NCBI GenBank assembly: GCA_937876495.1
Contig: CALEGL010000268.1
Span: forward strand, 1 to 5,821
DNA: 5,821 nucleotides
DNA from: an uncultured Bifidobacterium sp.
GTDB lineage: Bacteria; Actinomycetota; Actinomycetes; Actinomycetales; Bifidobacteriaceae
Reading direction: 5' to 3'
The position numbers and the translations under genes are program-made. Shown here piece after piece: positions 1 to 5,821 of this stretch. The notes under the pieces are model-generated. The model saw only the letters and a list, made by a program, of their open reading frames with translations. It did not search any database and was not told the origin of the DNA. Each line of letters begins with the position of its first letter. The stretch's first letter is position 1.

Positions 1-352
1 CGAGGCAGGCCGCGGACGGGCCACCCCGCAGCGGGGCGTGGGGAGCGCCGCGGCGGGCGTCCAGTACCTCGATCGCCTCCCGGGGGAGGCGGGCGCGCGG
101 GTATGGCGGCTTGCCCACCGCCTCGTACCAGGCCTTGACGACGCTTTCATTGCCTGCCCACCGGGCCGCCAGATGCCGTGTCTCCCCGTCGCCGTGACGG
201 CGTGCAAGCAGCGAGCACTGACGACGCTCGCGGGCCGAGAACAGCAGGGGCATGCGCGACCCGGTGATTCGCAGCCGACGCTCGAAGTCGGGGATGTCCA
301 CGACGTCATGGCCGACCCCCGCCACGCCGGGGATACCCCGCATGCCGCTCAT
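1..352 (-). CDS. acpS: Holo-ACP synthase (AcpS-type 4'-phosphopantetheinyl transferase), 3' end cut by window
   Basis: Transfers 4'-phosphopantetheine from CoA to the serine of the FAS-I carrier domain (Ser511 of the neighbouring gene), with Mg2+. The ATG is at 350-352 and 117 complete codons are visible without a stop. Family landmarks: GVGHDVVDIPDF at residues 12-23, where Asp16 is the first metal ligand; FSARE at 38-42; and the signature HLAARWAGNESVVKAW at 60-75, where Glu69 is the second metal ligand. Later residues (IEVLDARRGAPHAPL) match the strand region before the final H-x-S-x-S-H-type motif, which would lie beyond base 1. Actinobacterial AcpS proteins are about 130-150 residues, so roughly 15-35 are missing. 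In Mycobacterium tuberculosis acpS (Rv2523c) likewise follows fas (Rv2524c). One oddity: the signature normally reads W-x-x-K-E, but here the Lys is Asn68 (AAT, 149-151). A second ATG (341-343, Met4) is a possible alternative start. No strong ribosome binding site is seen, so coupling to fas translation is likely. Confidence 0.93.
   Translation of the reverse strand, partial: MSGMRGIPGVAGVGHDVVDIPDFERRLRITGSRMPLLFSARERRQCSLLARRHGDGETRHLAARWAGNESVVKAWYEAVGKPPYPRARLPREAIEVLDARRGAPHAPLRGGPSAACL
349..352 (-). promoter_or_regulatory. ATGA stop/start overlap of fas and acpS
   Basis: On the minus strand the fas stop TGA (351-349) shares two bases with the acpS start ATG (352-350), giving the four-base ATGA arrangement. 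Upstream bases read GGGACGTATCAGGC before the ATG. They hold only a weak purine stretch (GGGA ending about 11 bases before the start) and no clear AGGAGG. The overlap is seen directly. Translational coupling, which would keep the modifying enzyme co-expressed with the synthase, is inferred from it. Confidence 0.8.
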
Positions 353-582
353 GCCTGATACGTCCCGTCGGCGCCCAGACGCGCGTCGGAATCGAGCAGC
401 ATGGACTTCTCGACCTCATGCGCGCCCGTCCCGGCGTCGTCGGGAAGACGCCGTCCGTCGACCGGCTCGTACAGCGCGGCGGCGCCCATCATCCCCTCGA
501 GGACACGCCTGCGGCCGCTTCTCAGGCGCTCGTCGGCGCGCCGACGCCACCCCTCCAGAGCCCGGCGGCCCCGAGTCCGCGC
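349..582 (-). other. FAS-I C-terminal basic tail after the KS
   Basis: The last 77 residues (1747-1823) follow the final KS segment (VALVHPGAFEAAV). They begin with an Arg-rich helix (ARTRGRRALEGWRRRADERL) and end in EKSMLLDSDARLGADGTYQA. The ending resembles, from memory, the terminal segment of other actinobacterial FAS-I proteins, which supports 349-351 as the genuine stop and not a frameshift. The phosphopantetheinyl transferase domain that ends fungal FAS alpha is absent here and is supplied by acpS. Confidence 0.7.
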
Positions 583-3500
583 CACGGCCGCCTCGAAGGC
601 CCCCGGATGCACCAGGGCGACCACCCCGGAGACGTGGCCGAAGCCCAGCGACGTCGCCAGCGCGGCGCGCACAAGCCCCACATGCAGCGGGGAGCGCAGC
701 CAGACCATATGCGAGTCGCCGCGCATCGCCGGATCGACGCAGTCCAGCGCCGCGTTCGCCGGGATGGTTCCGGTGGCGAACAGCTGCGTCAGACCGTTGA
801 TCTGGAACACGCAGGCACCGCCCTTGGCATGGCCGGTGAGGCTCTTCTGGGAGACGACGAACAGCGGGTTGCCGTCGTGCCGGCCGATGGCCGTGGCCAG
901 AGCGTCATGCAGCTCGGACTCGTTGGGGTCGTTCGCCTTCGTGGAGGTGTCGTGCTTGGAGACCACGGCGACGTCGTCCGCCGAAACCCCCAGCCTGCCC
1001 AGGCGACGGGCGAGCTCCGAATCGGCGCCCCCCAGACCGGCGGCGAGCGCCCCCAGACCGGGCGCGGGGATGGAGGTGTGGACGCCGTCGGCGAAGGAGT
1101 GCACGTATCCGACGACCGCGGACACGGGCAGACCGAGACTGAAGGCCACGTCGCCCCGCGTGACAAGGATCGTGCCGCCGCCCTGCGACTCGACGAACCC
1201 GCCGCGGCGACGGTCGTTGGCCCTCGACAGGAAGCGCACGTCGATGCCCCGGCCGGTCATGGCAGCGGTGTCGGCGGTGGCGTTCATCCCGCCAAAGCCC
1301 TCGACGGACTCCACGCCGATGTCGTCGATGGCGCCGGCCACGACCACGTCGGCCTTGCCGAGGGCGATCTTGTCGCAGGCCTCCTCGAGGGAGACGGCCG
1401 CGGTGGCGCAGGCCGACACCGGCTGCACCATGCATCCGTACCCGCCCACGTAGGACTGCATGACATGCGCGGCCACCACGTTGGGAAGCGCCTCCTGGAG
1501 GATGTCCAGCGGGACGTCATGCCCGAGGAAGCGGTCGAGGTACAGCCGGCGCATCGACCGCATGCCGCCGAAGCCCGTGCCCTGCGTGTCGGCGACGCGG
1601 CTGGGATGCACCGCCCGGAGGATCTCCGCCGGGGTGATGCCCGCGGACAGGTAGGCGTCCACCGCGGTAACGAGGTTCCACAGCGCGATGGGGTCAACCT
1701 CGTCGACCATCGACGCCGGGATGCCCCACCGCCGCGGGTCGAAGCCCGAGGGGATCTGGCCGCCGGCGGTGCGCCTCATGGCGGCCCGGCGAGGCACGCG
1801 CACCATGGCGCCGCGTCGGCGCGTCACCGTCCACTCCCCCGAGTCGGGGTCGAGCCGCGCATCGGTGTGTCCGGGGTCGAGGGCCACGTATTCGCGCGCC
1901 CTGGTCCCGTCCGCCACGGTGAAGCTCACGTCGTGGTCGAGGAAGACCTCGGCCTCCTTCTCGTCCGTGCCCTGGCGGTAGTCCCCGCCCATGCCGTCCT
2001 CGAAGGGGCGGATGCCGCAGCGCGCCAGCACCTCGTCATGAAAGCGGGAGACGATGTCCTCCTCGGGGACGGCGTTTCCTTCGCCGTCGTACCAGCCGGG
2101 AATCGGACCCGTCTGCCAGGAGACCAGCCCCATCCCCCAGGCGAGCTCCAGCACCGCCGAAGCCGACAAATCCACGTCGCCGGACGGGTCGATGCCCATC
2201 TCGGCCTCGAAGCGGGTGCGTCCGGACCCCCAGGGACCCAGCTCGCCCACGGAGACGATGACGATCTGCTCCTCGGGAGGCGCCTCGACGGACCCCCACT
2301 GCTCGGGGTCGACCACCGGCACATGCGGGATATGCGGCGTGGGAAGAGCATGGACCGTTCCCTTCCTGCGCGATTCGTCGGACGAGGTCGCACCGGCGGT
2401 CTCGGCGACGTCCGGGTCGTCGGAGCCCCGTCCTCCCGCCGTCGGAGAGCCGTCGGAATCCTCCGGTCGCGCCAGCGCCATCTCCTGCGCCCGGTGCCTG
2501 AGCGCGCGGATGTCGACGGGGCCGGATCCGAGCCCCCCGGTGAGGTCCTTCTCCAGCGGCGCCCGCAGTGCATCGACGCGCGCCTCGCGAGTGGCGAGAC
2601 CCAGCAGCTCCGCGGCGACCTCCTCGGTGGAGAAGGTAGCGATCCCCGCCTCCTCGGCGGCCTTCACCAGCGGGTCGTTGCCTCCCATAAGGCCGGTGCC
2701 GCGCACCCAGCCGATAAGCGGATGGGCGAAGGTGACGTGACCGGACCAGCCGGTCTCCGATCTCGACCGGGCTACGAGGGCGTCGAAGGCGCCCTTCACC
2801 TCGCCGTAGGCGCCGTCGCCGCCGAAGACGCCGCGGTTCGGCGATCCGGGGAGCACGACGTGCAGCCGATGGTCGACGTCCGTCCCCTCGCCGGCACGGG
2901 ACAGACCCACGATGAGGCGTTCGACGCCCCAGAGCATGAGGCGCGACTGGGATTCGAACAGCGGGCCGGCGTCCTCCAGCGTCCCATGCACGCGGGGCGC
3001 GGCGAAGGGGAAGAGCAGGTCGGGTTCCAGAGCCGGCTTGACGACGGTGCGCGAAGCCCCCGAGGATTCGGTCTGCTCGTCCACGATCCACGCGGCCAGC
3101 GCGTCGACGTCCCGGTAGCTGGACAGATTCGCAGGCACCAGCCATAGCGCGGACCCCGAGGTCCCGTGGTCCCGGTACGCGGCCCGCGCCCACAGACGCA
3201 TCCGCGAATCTAAGGTGTGGCAGACGGCCACGACCGTCGCCCCGCCCGCGAGAAGCCCCTTCACGACGGCTCCGGCGATGGATCGGGGCGCCACGCCGGT
3301 GACGACGGCCACGTCGCCGCGGAAGGAGAGGTCCTCCGAAGTCTCGGATGCGTCCGTCGCGGCCCTGCCGGACGCCGGCCGTTGCAGTGGATCTCGTTCC
3401 AGCGCCTCGCGGGCGACGCGCTCGAGCGCGTCCGCCACGGCGGAATCCCCCTGCGCCCGCGCCCTGCCGGCGAACCACAGCGCCTCGTCATGCACGGCAC

Positions 3501-5821
3501 GACCGGCGCCGACCATATGCCGCCGCATGGCCTTCTCGTCATGCTCGTGGTAGATCCGGGCGACGTCCTCCCGGGCCAGGGCCCAGCGGTCGTCGAAGAG
3601 GATGGCGCGCCCCGCCTCGAAACGCGGCTCGACCTGACGGAGCCAGTCGGGACCGAGCTCGGCCGCCACCGCCTCCGTCAGGGCGTGGGCATCGGCATCG
3701 GCGTCACCCGTCGGCGTCGAGGCGGACACCCCCAGACGGTCGAGGACCAGACGCGCCGCGGATGCCAGCACGCCCTCCCTGCCGGCGATGCGGTCGGCGA
3801 AGGCGTCCAGAGCGGCCGAGTCGACGACCGCGCCGGAGCCGGAGCCGCCGGAGGCCTGGGGAAGGCTCACCTGGATTCCGTGGTCGGACGCGACCTGCTC
3901 CACGGCCGCGTCGACAAGCGCGCGGGCCGAGGCCATGTCACCGGCCGGCGAGGACTGCAGCGTCGCCAGGTCGCCGCCGCGCACGGACTCGCCGTCACGC
4001 GTGCCGAGGGCCAAGGCGAGAAGCACATGGCCGACCCAGCCTTCGCCGAGACGCCAGACCGACCGCACGCGCTCCTCGACCTGCTGCCGGCCCAGACCCG
4101 CGGATCCGAACATGGCGTGGATCCGCGAGCGCACGACGTCCTCGAGAACAGGCCCGAAGGGCCGGTAGGTCGGCGCCGCATGGTCGACCATCGGCAACAG
4201 CCGGGAGACGGGGGCGTCGGCCGCCCCGTCCAGCGAGGGGACGGCCAGCTCGACGCCGAGGTCCATGATGAGCTGGTTGCGGCGCGAGGACACGCCGTTC
4301 GTCAGGGTGTCGGTCGTGTCGCCGTCGCCGATCTGGTCGGGACGGAGCCGGGCCTCATGGGCGATCAGCGCCCGGATGGCGTCGGAGGCGGCGAAGGGGA
4401 TGTCGGACGCGCCGGCGTTCCCGTCCGACGACGCCGACGCGGGGGCGACGGACACCAGCGGACCGGCCGAGGCCGCCGGAGCCGGGGAGGGTTCCGGAGC
4501 GGACGCGGAGGCCGCGTGGTCGGCACGGGACGTCCGTCCCGCATCCGCGTGGGCGCCACTCCCCTGTCCGGCGCCATCCGCGGCGCCATCCGAAGCGTCA
4601 TCCCGAACGGCGCCGGGCAGCGGGTCGGAATCCGTCATGTACACGCGGGACTCGTCGCGTCCCACATTCCACACCACGGTTGAGGCCTCCGCGAAGGCAG
4701 GCAGGGACAGCGTCCGAGACGCCATGTTCGCCAGAGTGGGCGCCTTGGCGAGACCGACCTCGACGCACCGCTCGACGCCAAGCCCCCCCGCGGACCGGGG
4801 CGAGAACAGCAGACGCTGCGTCTCGATCCATCGCACCGGGGAGGCGAACTGCCAGGCGAGCAGCTCCACGAGAAGCAGGCGTCCCAGGCGCTCGCCGGCC
4901 GTTCTCGACCCGTCCCACAGCGTCGGGTCGGCGAGGGCGTCGCGGACCGGCTGCGAGGGGGCGACCTCGAGGATGGAGGAGGCGAAGTCGCGCGTCAGCT
5001 CGAAGGGACGGGCGACGAGATTGGGGATGTATCGTCCGATGAGCCGGCCGAAGTCGATGTCCTGCGGCAGGAGGGCCTCCAGCTTGCGCCGGAATTCGGG
5101 GACACCTCCGCGCAGAAGACGGGAATGGAAGGGCACGTCGATTCCGGGGACGAGCATGAACGGAGGCTTTCCCCCGGCCTCGCGGGCGCGGCGCTCGCTG
5201 TCGCGTCGCAGCGCGTCGAGTCCGGTGATGGTTCCGGCGATCGCGTACTGACGGCCCTCGAGGTTGTAGTTGACGATCTGGAGAAACTCGCCGCATTCAT
5301 GGGCGACGCCCTCGACATAGTCCCTGACATCGCCATCGCCGACACCGAACTGGTTGGGTCTGAGCGCCGCCATGCGGTAGTTCGACCGTCCGTCGGCGTC
5401 ACGCGGGATGAGATGATGCATGGTCGAGCCGCGATGGAAGACGAGCTCCAGCGTCGTCTCGAGGGGAATGATGCCGGCGAAGGCGCTCAGCGCCGTGTAC
5501 TCGCCGAGCGAATGCCCGGCGAAGTACGCCGGCCAGACGTCGACGCCGGCCTCCCTCATCCTGGCCGTCTGGGCGAAGGCCACCGTCGCCAGGGCGACCT
5601 GCGTGAACTGGGTGAGATTGAGAAGGCCGTCGGGATGGCGGTACTCCACGCCCTTCGCCACGATCCGGGTGGGGTTGTCCCTGACGATGGCGAGGATCGA
5701 GAATCCGAGACGCTCGCGGGTGACCGCATCCGCCCTCCCCCAGACCTCGCGCACCGCGGGCGATGACGCCCTGTCGTCCAGCGTCATACCGCGGCTCTGC
5801 ACGCCCTGACCGGGGTAGAGA
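349..5821 (-). CDS. fas: Type I fatty acid synthase (FAS-I), C-terminal portion: MPT-ACP-KR-KS; 5' end outside window
   Basis: Cytoplasmic multifunctional enzyme that makes long-chain acyl-CoA from acetyl- and malonyl-CoA using NADPH. Residues are counted from the first complete codon in the window (Leu, 5818-5820); 1823 residues are visible and the TGA is at 349-351. Order seen: MPT (1-394; Ser104 in GHSLGEY, His232), tether (395-474), ACP (475-646; Ser511 in NGVSSRRNQ), helical connector (647-831), KR (832-1116; Ser993/Tyr1005/Lys1009), linker (1117-1171), KS (1172-1746; Cys1471, His1623, Lys1659, His1664), basic tail. This is the order of the second half of actinobacterial FAS-I, known as AT-ER-DH-MPT-ACP-KR-KS. 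The full protein is usually about 3000 residues, so about 40% is missing upstream. The GTG at 5800-5802 looks like a start but is internal: the frame stays open to the edge and encodes LYPGQG, the first MPT motif. The gene overlaps acpS by 4 bases. All visible catalytic residues are present and there is no frameshift. Confidence 0.97.
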   Translation of the reverse strand, partial: LYPGQGVQSRGMTLDDRASSPAVREVWGRADAVTRERLGFSILAIVRDNPTRIVAKGVEYRHPDGLLNLTQFTQVALATVAFAQTARMREAGVDVWPAYFAGHSLGEYTALSAFAGIIPLETTLELVFHRGSTMHHLIPRDADGRSNYRMAALRPNQFGVGDGDVRDYVEGVAHECGEFLQIVNYNLEGRQYAIAGTITGLDALRRDSERRAREAGGKPPFMLVPGIDVPFHSRLLRGGVPEFRRKLEALLPQDIDFGRLIGRYIPNLVARPFELTRDFASSILEVAPSQPVRDALADPTLWDGSRTAGERLGRLLLVELLAWQFASPVRWIETQRLLFSPRSAGGLGVERCVEVGLAKAPTLANMASRTLSLPAFAEASTVVWNVGRDESRVYMTDSDPLPGAVRDDASDGAADGAGQGSGAHADAGRTSRADHAASASAPEPSPAPAASAGPLVSVAPASASSDGNAGASDIPFAASDAIRALIAHEARLRPDQIGDGDTTDTLTNGVSSRRNQLIMDLGVELAVPSLDGAADAPVSRLLPMVDHAAPTYRPFGPVLEDVVRSRIHAMFGSAGLGRQQVEERVRSVWRLGEGWVGHVLLALALGTRDGESVRGGDLATLQSSPAGDMASARALVDAAVEQVASDHGIQVSLPQASGGSGSGAVVDSAALDAFADRIAGREGVLASAARLVLDRLGVSASTPTGDADADAHALTEAVAAELGPDWLRQVEPRFEAGRAILFDDRWALAREDVARIYHEHDEKAMRRHMVGAGRAVHDEALWFAGRARAQGDSAVADALERVAREALERDPLQRPASGRAATDASETSEDLSFRGDVAVVTGVAPRSIAGAVVKGLLAGGATVVAVCHTLDSRMRLWARAAYRDHGTSGSALWLVPANLSSYRDVDALAAWIVDEQTESSGASRTVVKPALEPDLLFPFAAPRVHGTLEDAGPLFESQSRLMLWGVERLIVGLSRAGEGTDVDHRLHVVLPGSPNRGVFGGDGAYGEVKGAFDALVARSRSETGWSGHVTFAHPLIGWVRGTGLMGGNDPLVKAAEEAGIATFSTEEVAAELLGLATREARVDALRAPLEKDLTGGLGSGPVDIRALRHRAQEMALARPEDSDGSPTAGGRGSDDPDVAETAGATSSDESRRKGTVHALPTPHIPHVPVVDPEQWGSVEAPPEEQIVIVSVGELGPWGSGRTRFEAEMGIDPSGDVDLSASAVLELAWGMGLVSWQTGPIPGWYDGEGNAVPEEDIVSRFHDEVLARCGIRPFEDGMGGDYRQGTDEKEAEVFLDHDVSFTVADGTRAREYVALDPGHTDARLDPDSGEWTVTRRRGAMVRVPRRAAMRRTAGGQIPSGFDPRRWGIPASMVDEVDPIALWNLVTAVDAYLSAGITPAEILRAVHPSRVADTQGTGFGGMRSMRRLYLDRFLGHDVPLDILQEALPNVVAAHVMQSYVGGYGCMVQPVSACATAAVSLEEACDKIALGKADVVVAGAIDDIGVESVEGFGGMNATADTAAMTGRGIDVRFLSRANDRRRGGFVESQGGGTILVTRGDVAFSLGLPVSAVVGYVHSFADGVHTSIPAPGLGALAAGLGGADSELARRLGRLGVSADDVAVVSKHDTSTKANDPNESELHDALATAIGRHDGNPLFVVSQKSLTGHAKGGACVFQINGLTQLFATGTIPANAALDCVDPAMRGDSHMVWLRSPLHVGLVRAALATSLGFGHVSGVVALVHPGAFEAAVARTRGRRALEGWRRRADERLRSGRRRVLEGMMGAAALYEPVDGRRLPDDAGTGAHEVEKSMLLDSDARLGADGTYQA
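583..2307 (-). other. FAS-I domain: 3-ketoacyl synthase (KS)
   Basis: Thiolase-fold condensing enzyme, visible residues 1172-1746. Cys1471 in PVSACATAAVSLEEACD (codon 1408-1410) takes the acyl chain. His1623 in SKHDTSTKANDPNESELH (952-954) and Lys1659/His1664 in SQKSLTGHAKGG (844-846 and 829-831) complete the decarboxylative condensation site. The K-to-H spacing of five residues matches yeast KFLTGHPKG. The GFGHVSG glycine-rich segment near 1727-1733 is the usual C-terminal KS loop. All key residues are intact. Confidence 0.93.
2308..2472 (-). other. Low-complexity KR-KS linker
   Basis: Visible residues 1117-1171, about 55 residues rich in Asp, Ser, Gly, Thr and Ala, ending in a His/Pro-rich piece (HALPTPHIPHVPVV). 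It separates the end of the KR (DLTGGLG region plus a helix) from the first KS strand (EEQIVIVSVGELGPWG). It probably acts as a flexible or surface spacer, judged only from composition. Confidence 0.6.
2473..3327 (-). other. FAS-I domain: 3-ketoacyl reductase (KR)
   Basis: Short-chain dehydrogenase fold, visible residues 832-1116, which reduces 3-ketoacyl-ACP with NADPH. The nucleotide-binding strand-loop is VAVVTGVAPRSIAG (837-850). The catalytic set is Ser993 (in LPGSPNRG), Tyr1005 (GGDGAYGEVK, codon 2806-2808) and Lys1009. The 12- and 4-residue spacings are identical to yeast SPNHGTFGGDGMYSESK. IGWVRGTGLMGGND follows, a strongly conserved FAS-I KR segment. The glycine loop is unusually poor in glycine; see findings. 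Confidence 0.9.
3328..3882 (-). other. FAS-I connecting region between ACP and ketoreductase
   Basis: Visible residues 647-831. It contains two short low-complexity stretches (Gly/Ser-rich near SGGSGSG; a DADADA run from 6-base repeats near 3690-3705). These flank a predicted mostly helical part including FDDRWALAREDVARIY, which resembles the corresponding region of mycobacterial FAS from memory. I assign no catalytic role. In fungal FAS the equivalent region is structural. Confidence 0.6.
3883..4398 (-). other. FAS-I domain: acyl carrier protein (ACP) with structural subdomain
   Basis: Visible residues 475-646. The segment from IPFAASDAIRALIAHEARLR leads to TNGVSSRRNQLIMDLG, which lines up with yeast FAS alpha GGKSTVQNEILGDLG. 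This places the phosphopantetheine on Ser511, the first Ser of VSS (codon 4288-4290). The segment around PTYRPFGPVLEDVVRSRI and the following helices match the extra structural half that FAS-I carrier domains have over free ACPs. There is only one carrier copy. The left boundary is approximate. Confidence 0.85.
4399..4638 (-). other. Low-complexity Ala/Ser/Pro/Gly/Asp tether before the ACP domain
   Basis: About 80 residues (395-474) between the end of the MPT and the first ACP helix, nearly all Ala, Ser, Gly, Pro and Asp, with no hydrophobic core pattern. In FAS-I the ACP is held on flexible linkers so it can reach the different active sites inside the barrel, and this composition fits that role. 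The acidic Asp/Gly/Ala part comes first and an Ala/Pro/Ser part second. Domain boundaries are judged by composition. Confidence 0.75.
4571..4603 (-). repeat. Imperfect 12-bp tandem repeat (about 3 units) inside the ACP tether
   Basis: On the plus strand the 9-base core gcgccatcc occurs at 4571-4579 and 4583-4591, then as gcgtcatcc at 4595-4603. The spacing is exactly 12 bases, so the repeat keeps the frame and encodes (S/A)-D-G-A units. It lies in the flexible tether, where gain or loss of four-residue units should be tolerated. Confidence 0.7.
4639..5821 (-). other. FAS-I domain: malonyl/palmitoyl transferase (MPT)
   Basis: Alpha/beta-hydrolase-type acyltransferase, visible residues 1-394. 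It opens with LYPGQGVQSRGM, the P-G-Q-G-x-Q-x-x-G-M motif that starts FabD-like and FAS acyltransferases. It continues with FAGHSLGEYTALSA, whose Ser104 (5509-5511) is the acyl-enzyme nucleophile. The FHRGSTM segment contains Arg130, the position expected to pair with the malonyl carboxylate. VPFHSRLL supplies the catalytic His232. In FAS-I this domain loads malonyl and releases palmitoyl to CoA. The right boundary is the window edge and the left boundary is approximate. Confidence 0.9.

Noticed and set aside
38..358. 106-codon plus-strand open frame at the left end
   Set aside because: It lies wholly opposite acpS in its codon register; the minus strand reads as a recognisable AcpS with its metal-binding motifs.
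349..582. Possible frameshift or readthrough tail after the KS
   Set aside because: The tail keeps an organised basic helix and an ending (MLLDSDARLGADGTY) that resembles other actinobacterial FAS-I termini, and it leads straight into the ATGA junction.
418..3147. 909-codon plus-strand open frame as a possible gene
   Set aside because: It mirrors the fas codons one for one, its product is a His/Gly/Arg/Val-rich sequence with no recognisable domain, and the opposite strand encodes intact, catalytically complete FAS domains.
3217..4683. 488-codon plus-strand open frame as a possible gene
   Set aside because: Same codon-aligned register as the antisense frame above. It is explained by the absence of TTA/CTA/TCA codons in fas and shows no domain.
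349..5821. A polyketide synthase or other specialised-metabolite megasynthase
   Set aside because: The ACP, KR and KS motifs are those of FAS-I (NGVSSRRNQ carrier site, SPNRGVFGGDGAYGEVK, SKHDTSTKANDPNES), the domain order is MPT-ACP-KR-KS and not KS-AT-KR-ACP, and acpS follows directly.
1..5821. Mobile element, CRISPR array, tRNA/rRNA, promoter or terminator
   Set aside because: Coding sequence covers the whole window with no intergenic space. I saw no array-like repeats, no transposase motifs and no hairpin followed by a T run.

Overview
The window is a compact piece of a high-GC actinobacterial chromosome (GC close to 70% by eye, not counted). Everything readable lies on the minus strand and belongs to one operon-like block for fatty acid synthesis. 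It holds the C-terminal part of a giant multifunctional type I fatty acid synthase (FAS-I, fas), followed without any gap by the start of acpS, the holo-ACP synthase (4'-phosphopantetheinyl transferase) that activates the carrier domain of such enzymes. Bacterial FAS-I occurs mainly in Bifidobacteriaceae and in the Corynebacterium/Mycobacterium/Nocardia group. From remembered family sequences, the KR and KS wording looks closest to Bifidobacterium or a relative, but this is an impression and not a search result.

Layout, in the direction of transcription (right to left). 5821-4639: malonyl/palmitoyl transferase (MPT) domain, already inside the gene at the window edge. 4638-4399: Ala/Ser/Pro/Gly/Asp-rich flexible tether. 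4398-3883: acyl carrier domain with the phosphopantetheine serine. 3882-3328: helical connecting region. 3327-2473: ketoreductase (KR). 2472-2308: second low-complexity linker. 2307-583: ketosynthase (KS) with a complete Cys-His-Lys-His set. 582-349: basic C-terminal tail typical of actinobacterial FAS-I. 352-1: acpS, whose ATG overlaps the fas stop codon (ATGA) and whose 3' end runs off the window. The AT, ER and DH domains expected upstream lie outside the window.

The parts work together as follows. AcpS transfers phosphopantetheine from CoA onto the ACP-domain serine. The MPT loads malonyl units and off-loads long-chain acyl groups as CoA esters. The KS condenses and the KR reduces the 3-keto intermediate, and the swinging ACP carries the chain between sites. 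In fungi the transferase is fused to the end of FAS alpha; here it is a separate, overlapping and probably translationally coupled gene.

I see no mobile element, RNA gene, CRISPR array, promoter or terminator. This is a housekeeping locus. The points worth a second look are details: an Asn in place of the conserved Lys in the AcpS signature, an unusual nucleotide-binding loop in the KR, and the repeat-containing tether before ACP. I do not see a previously undescribed system.
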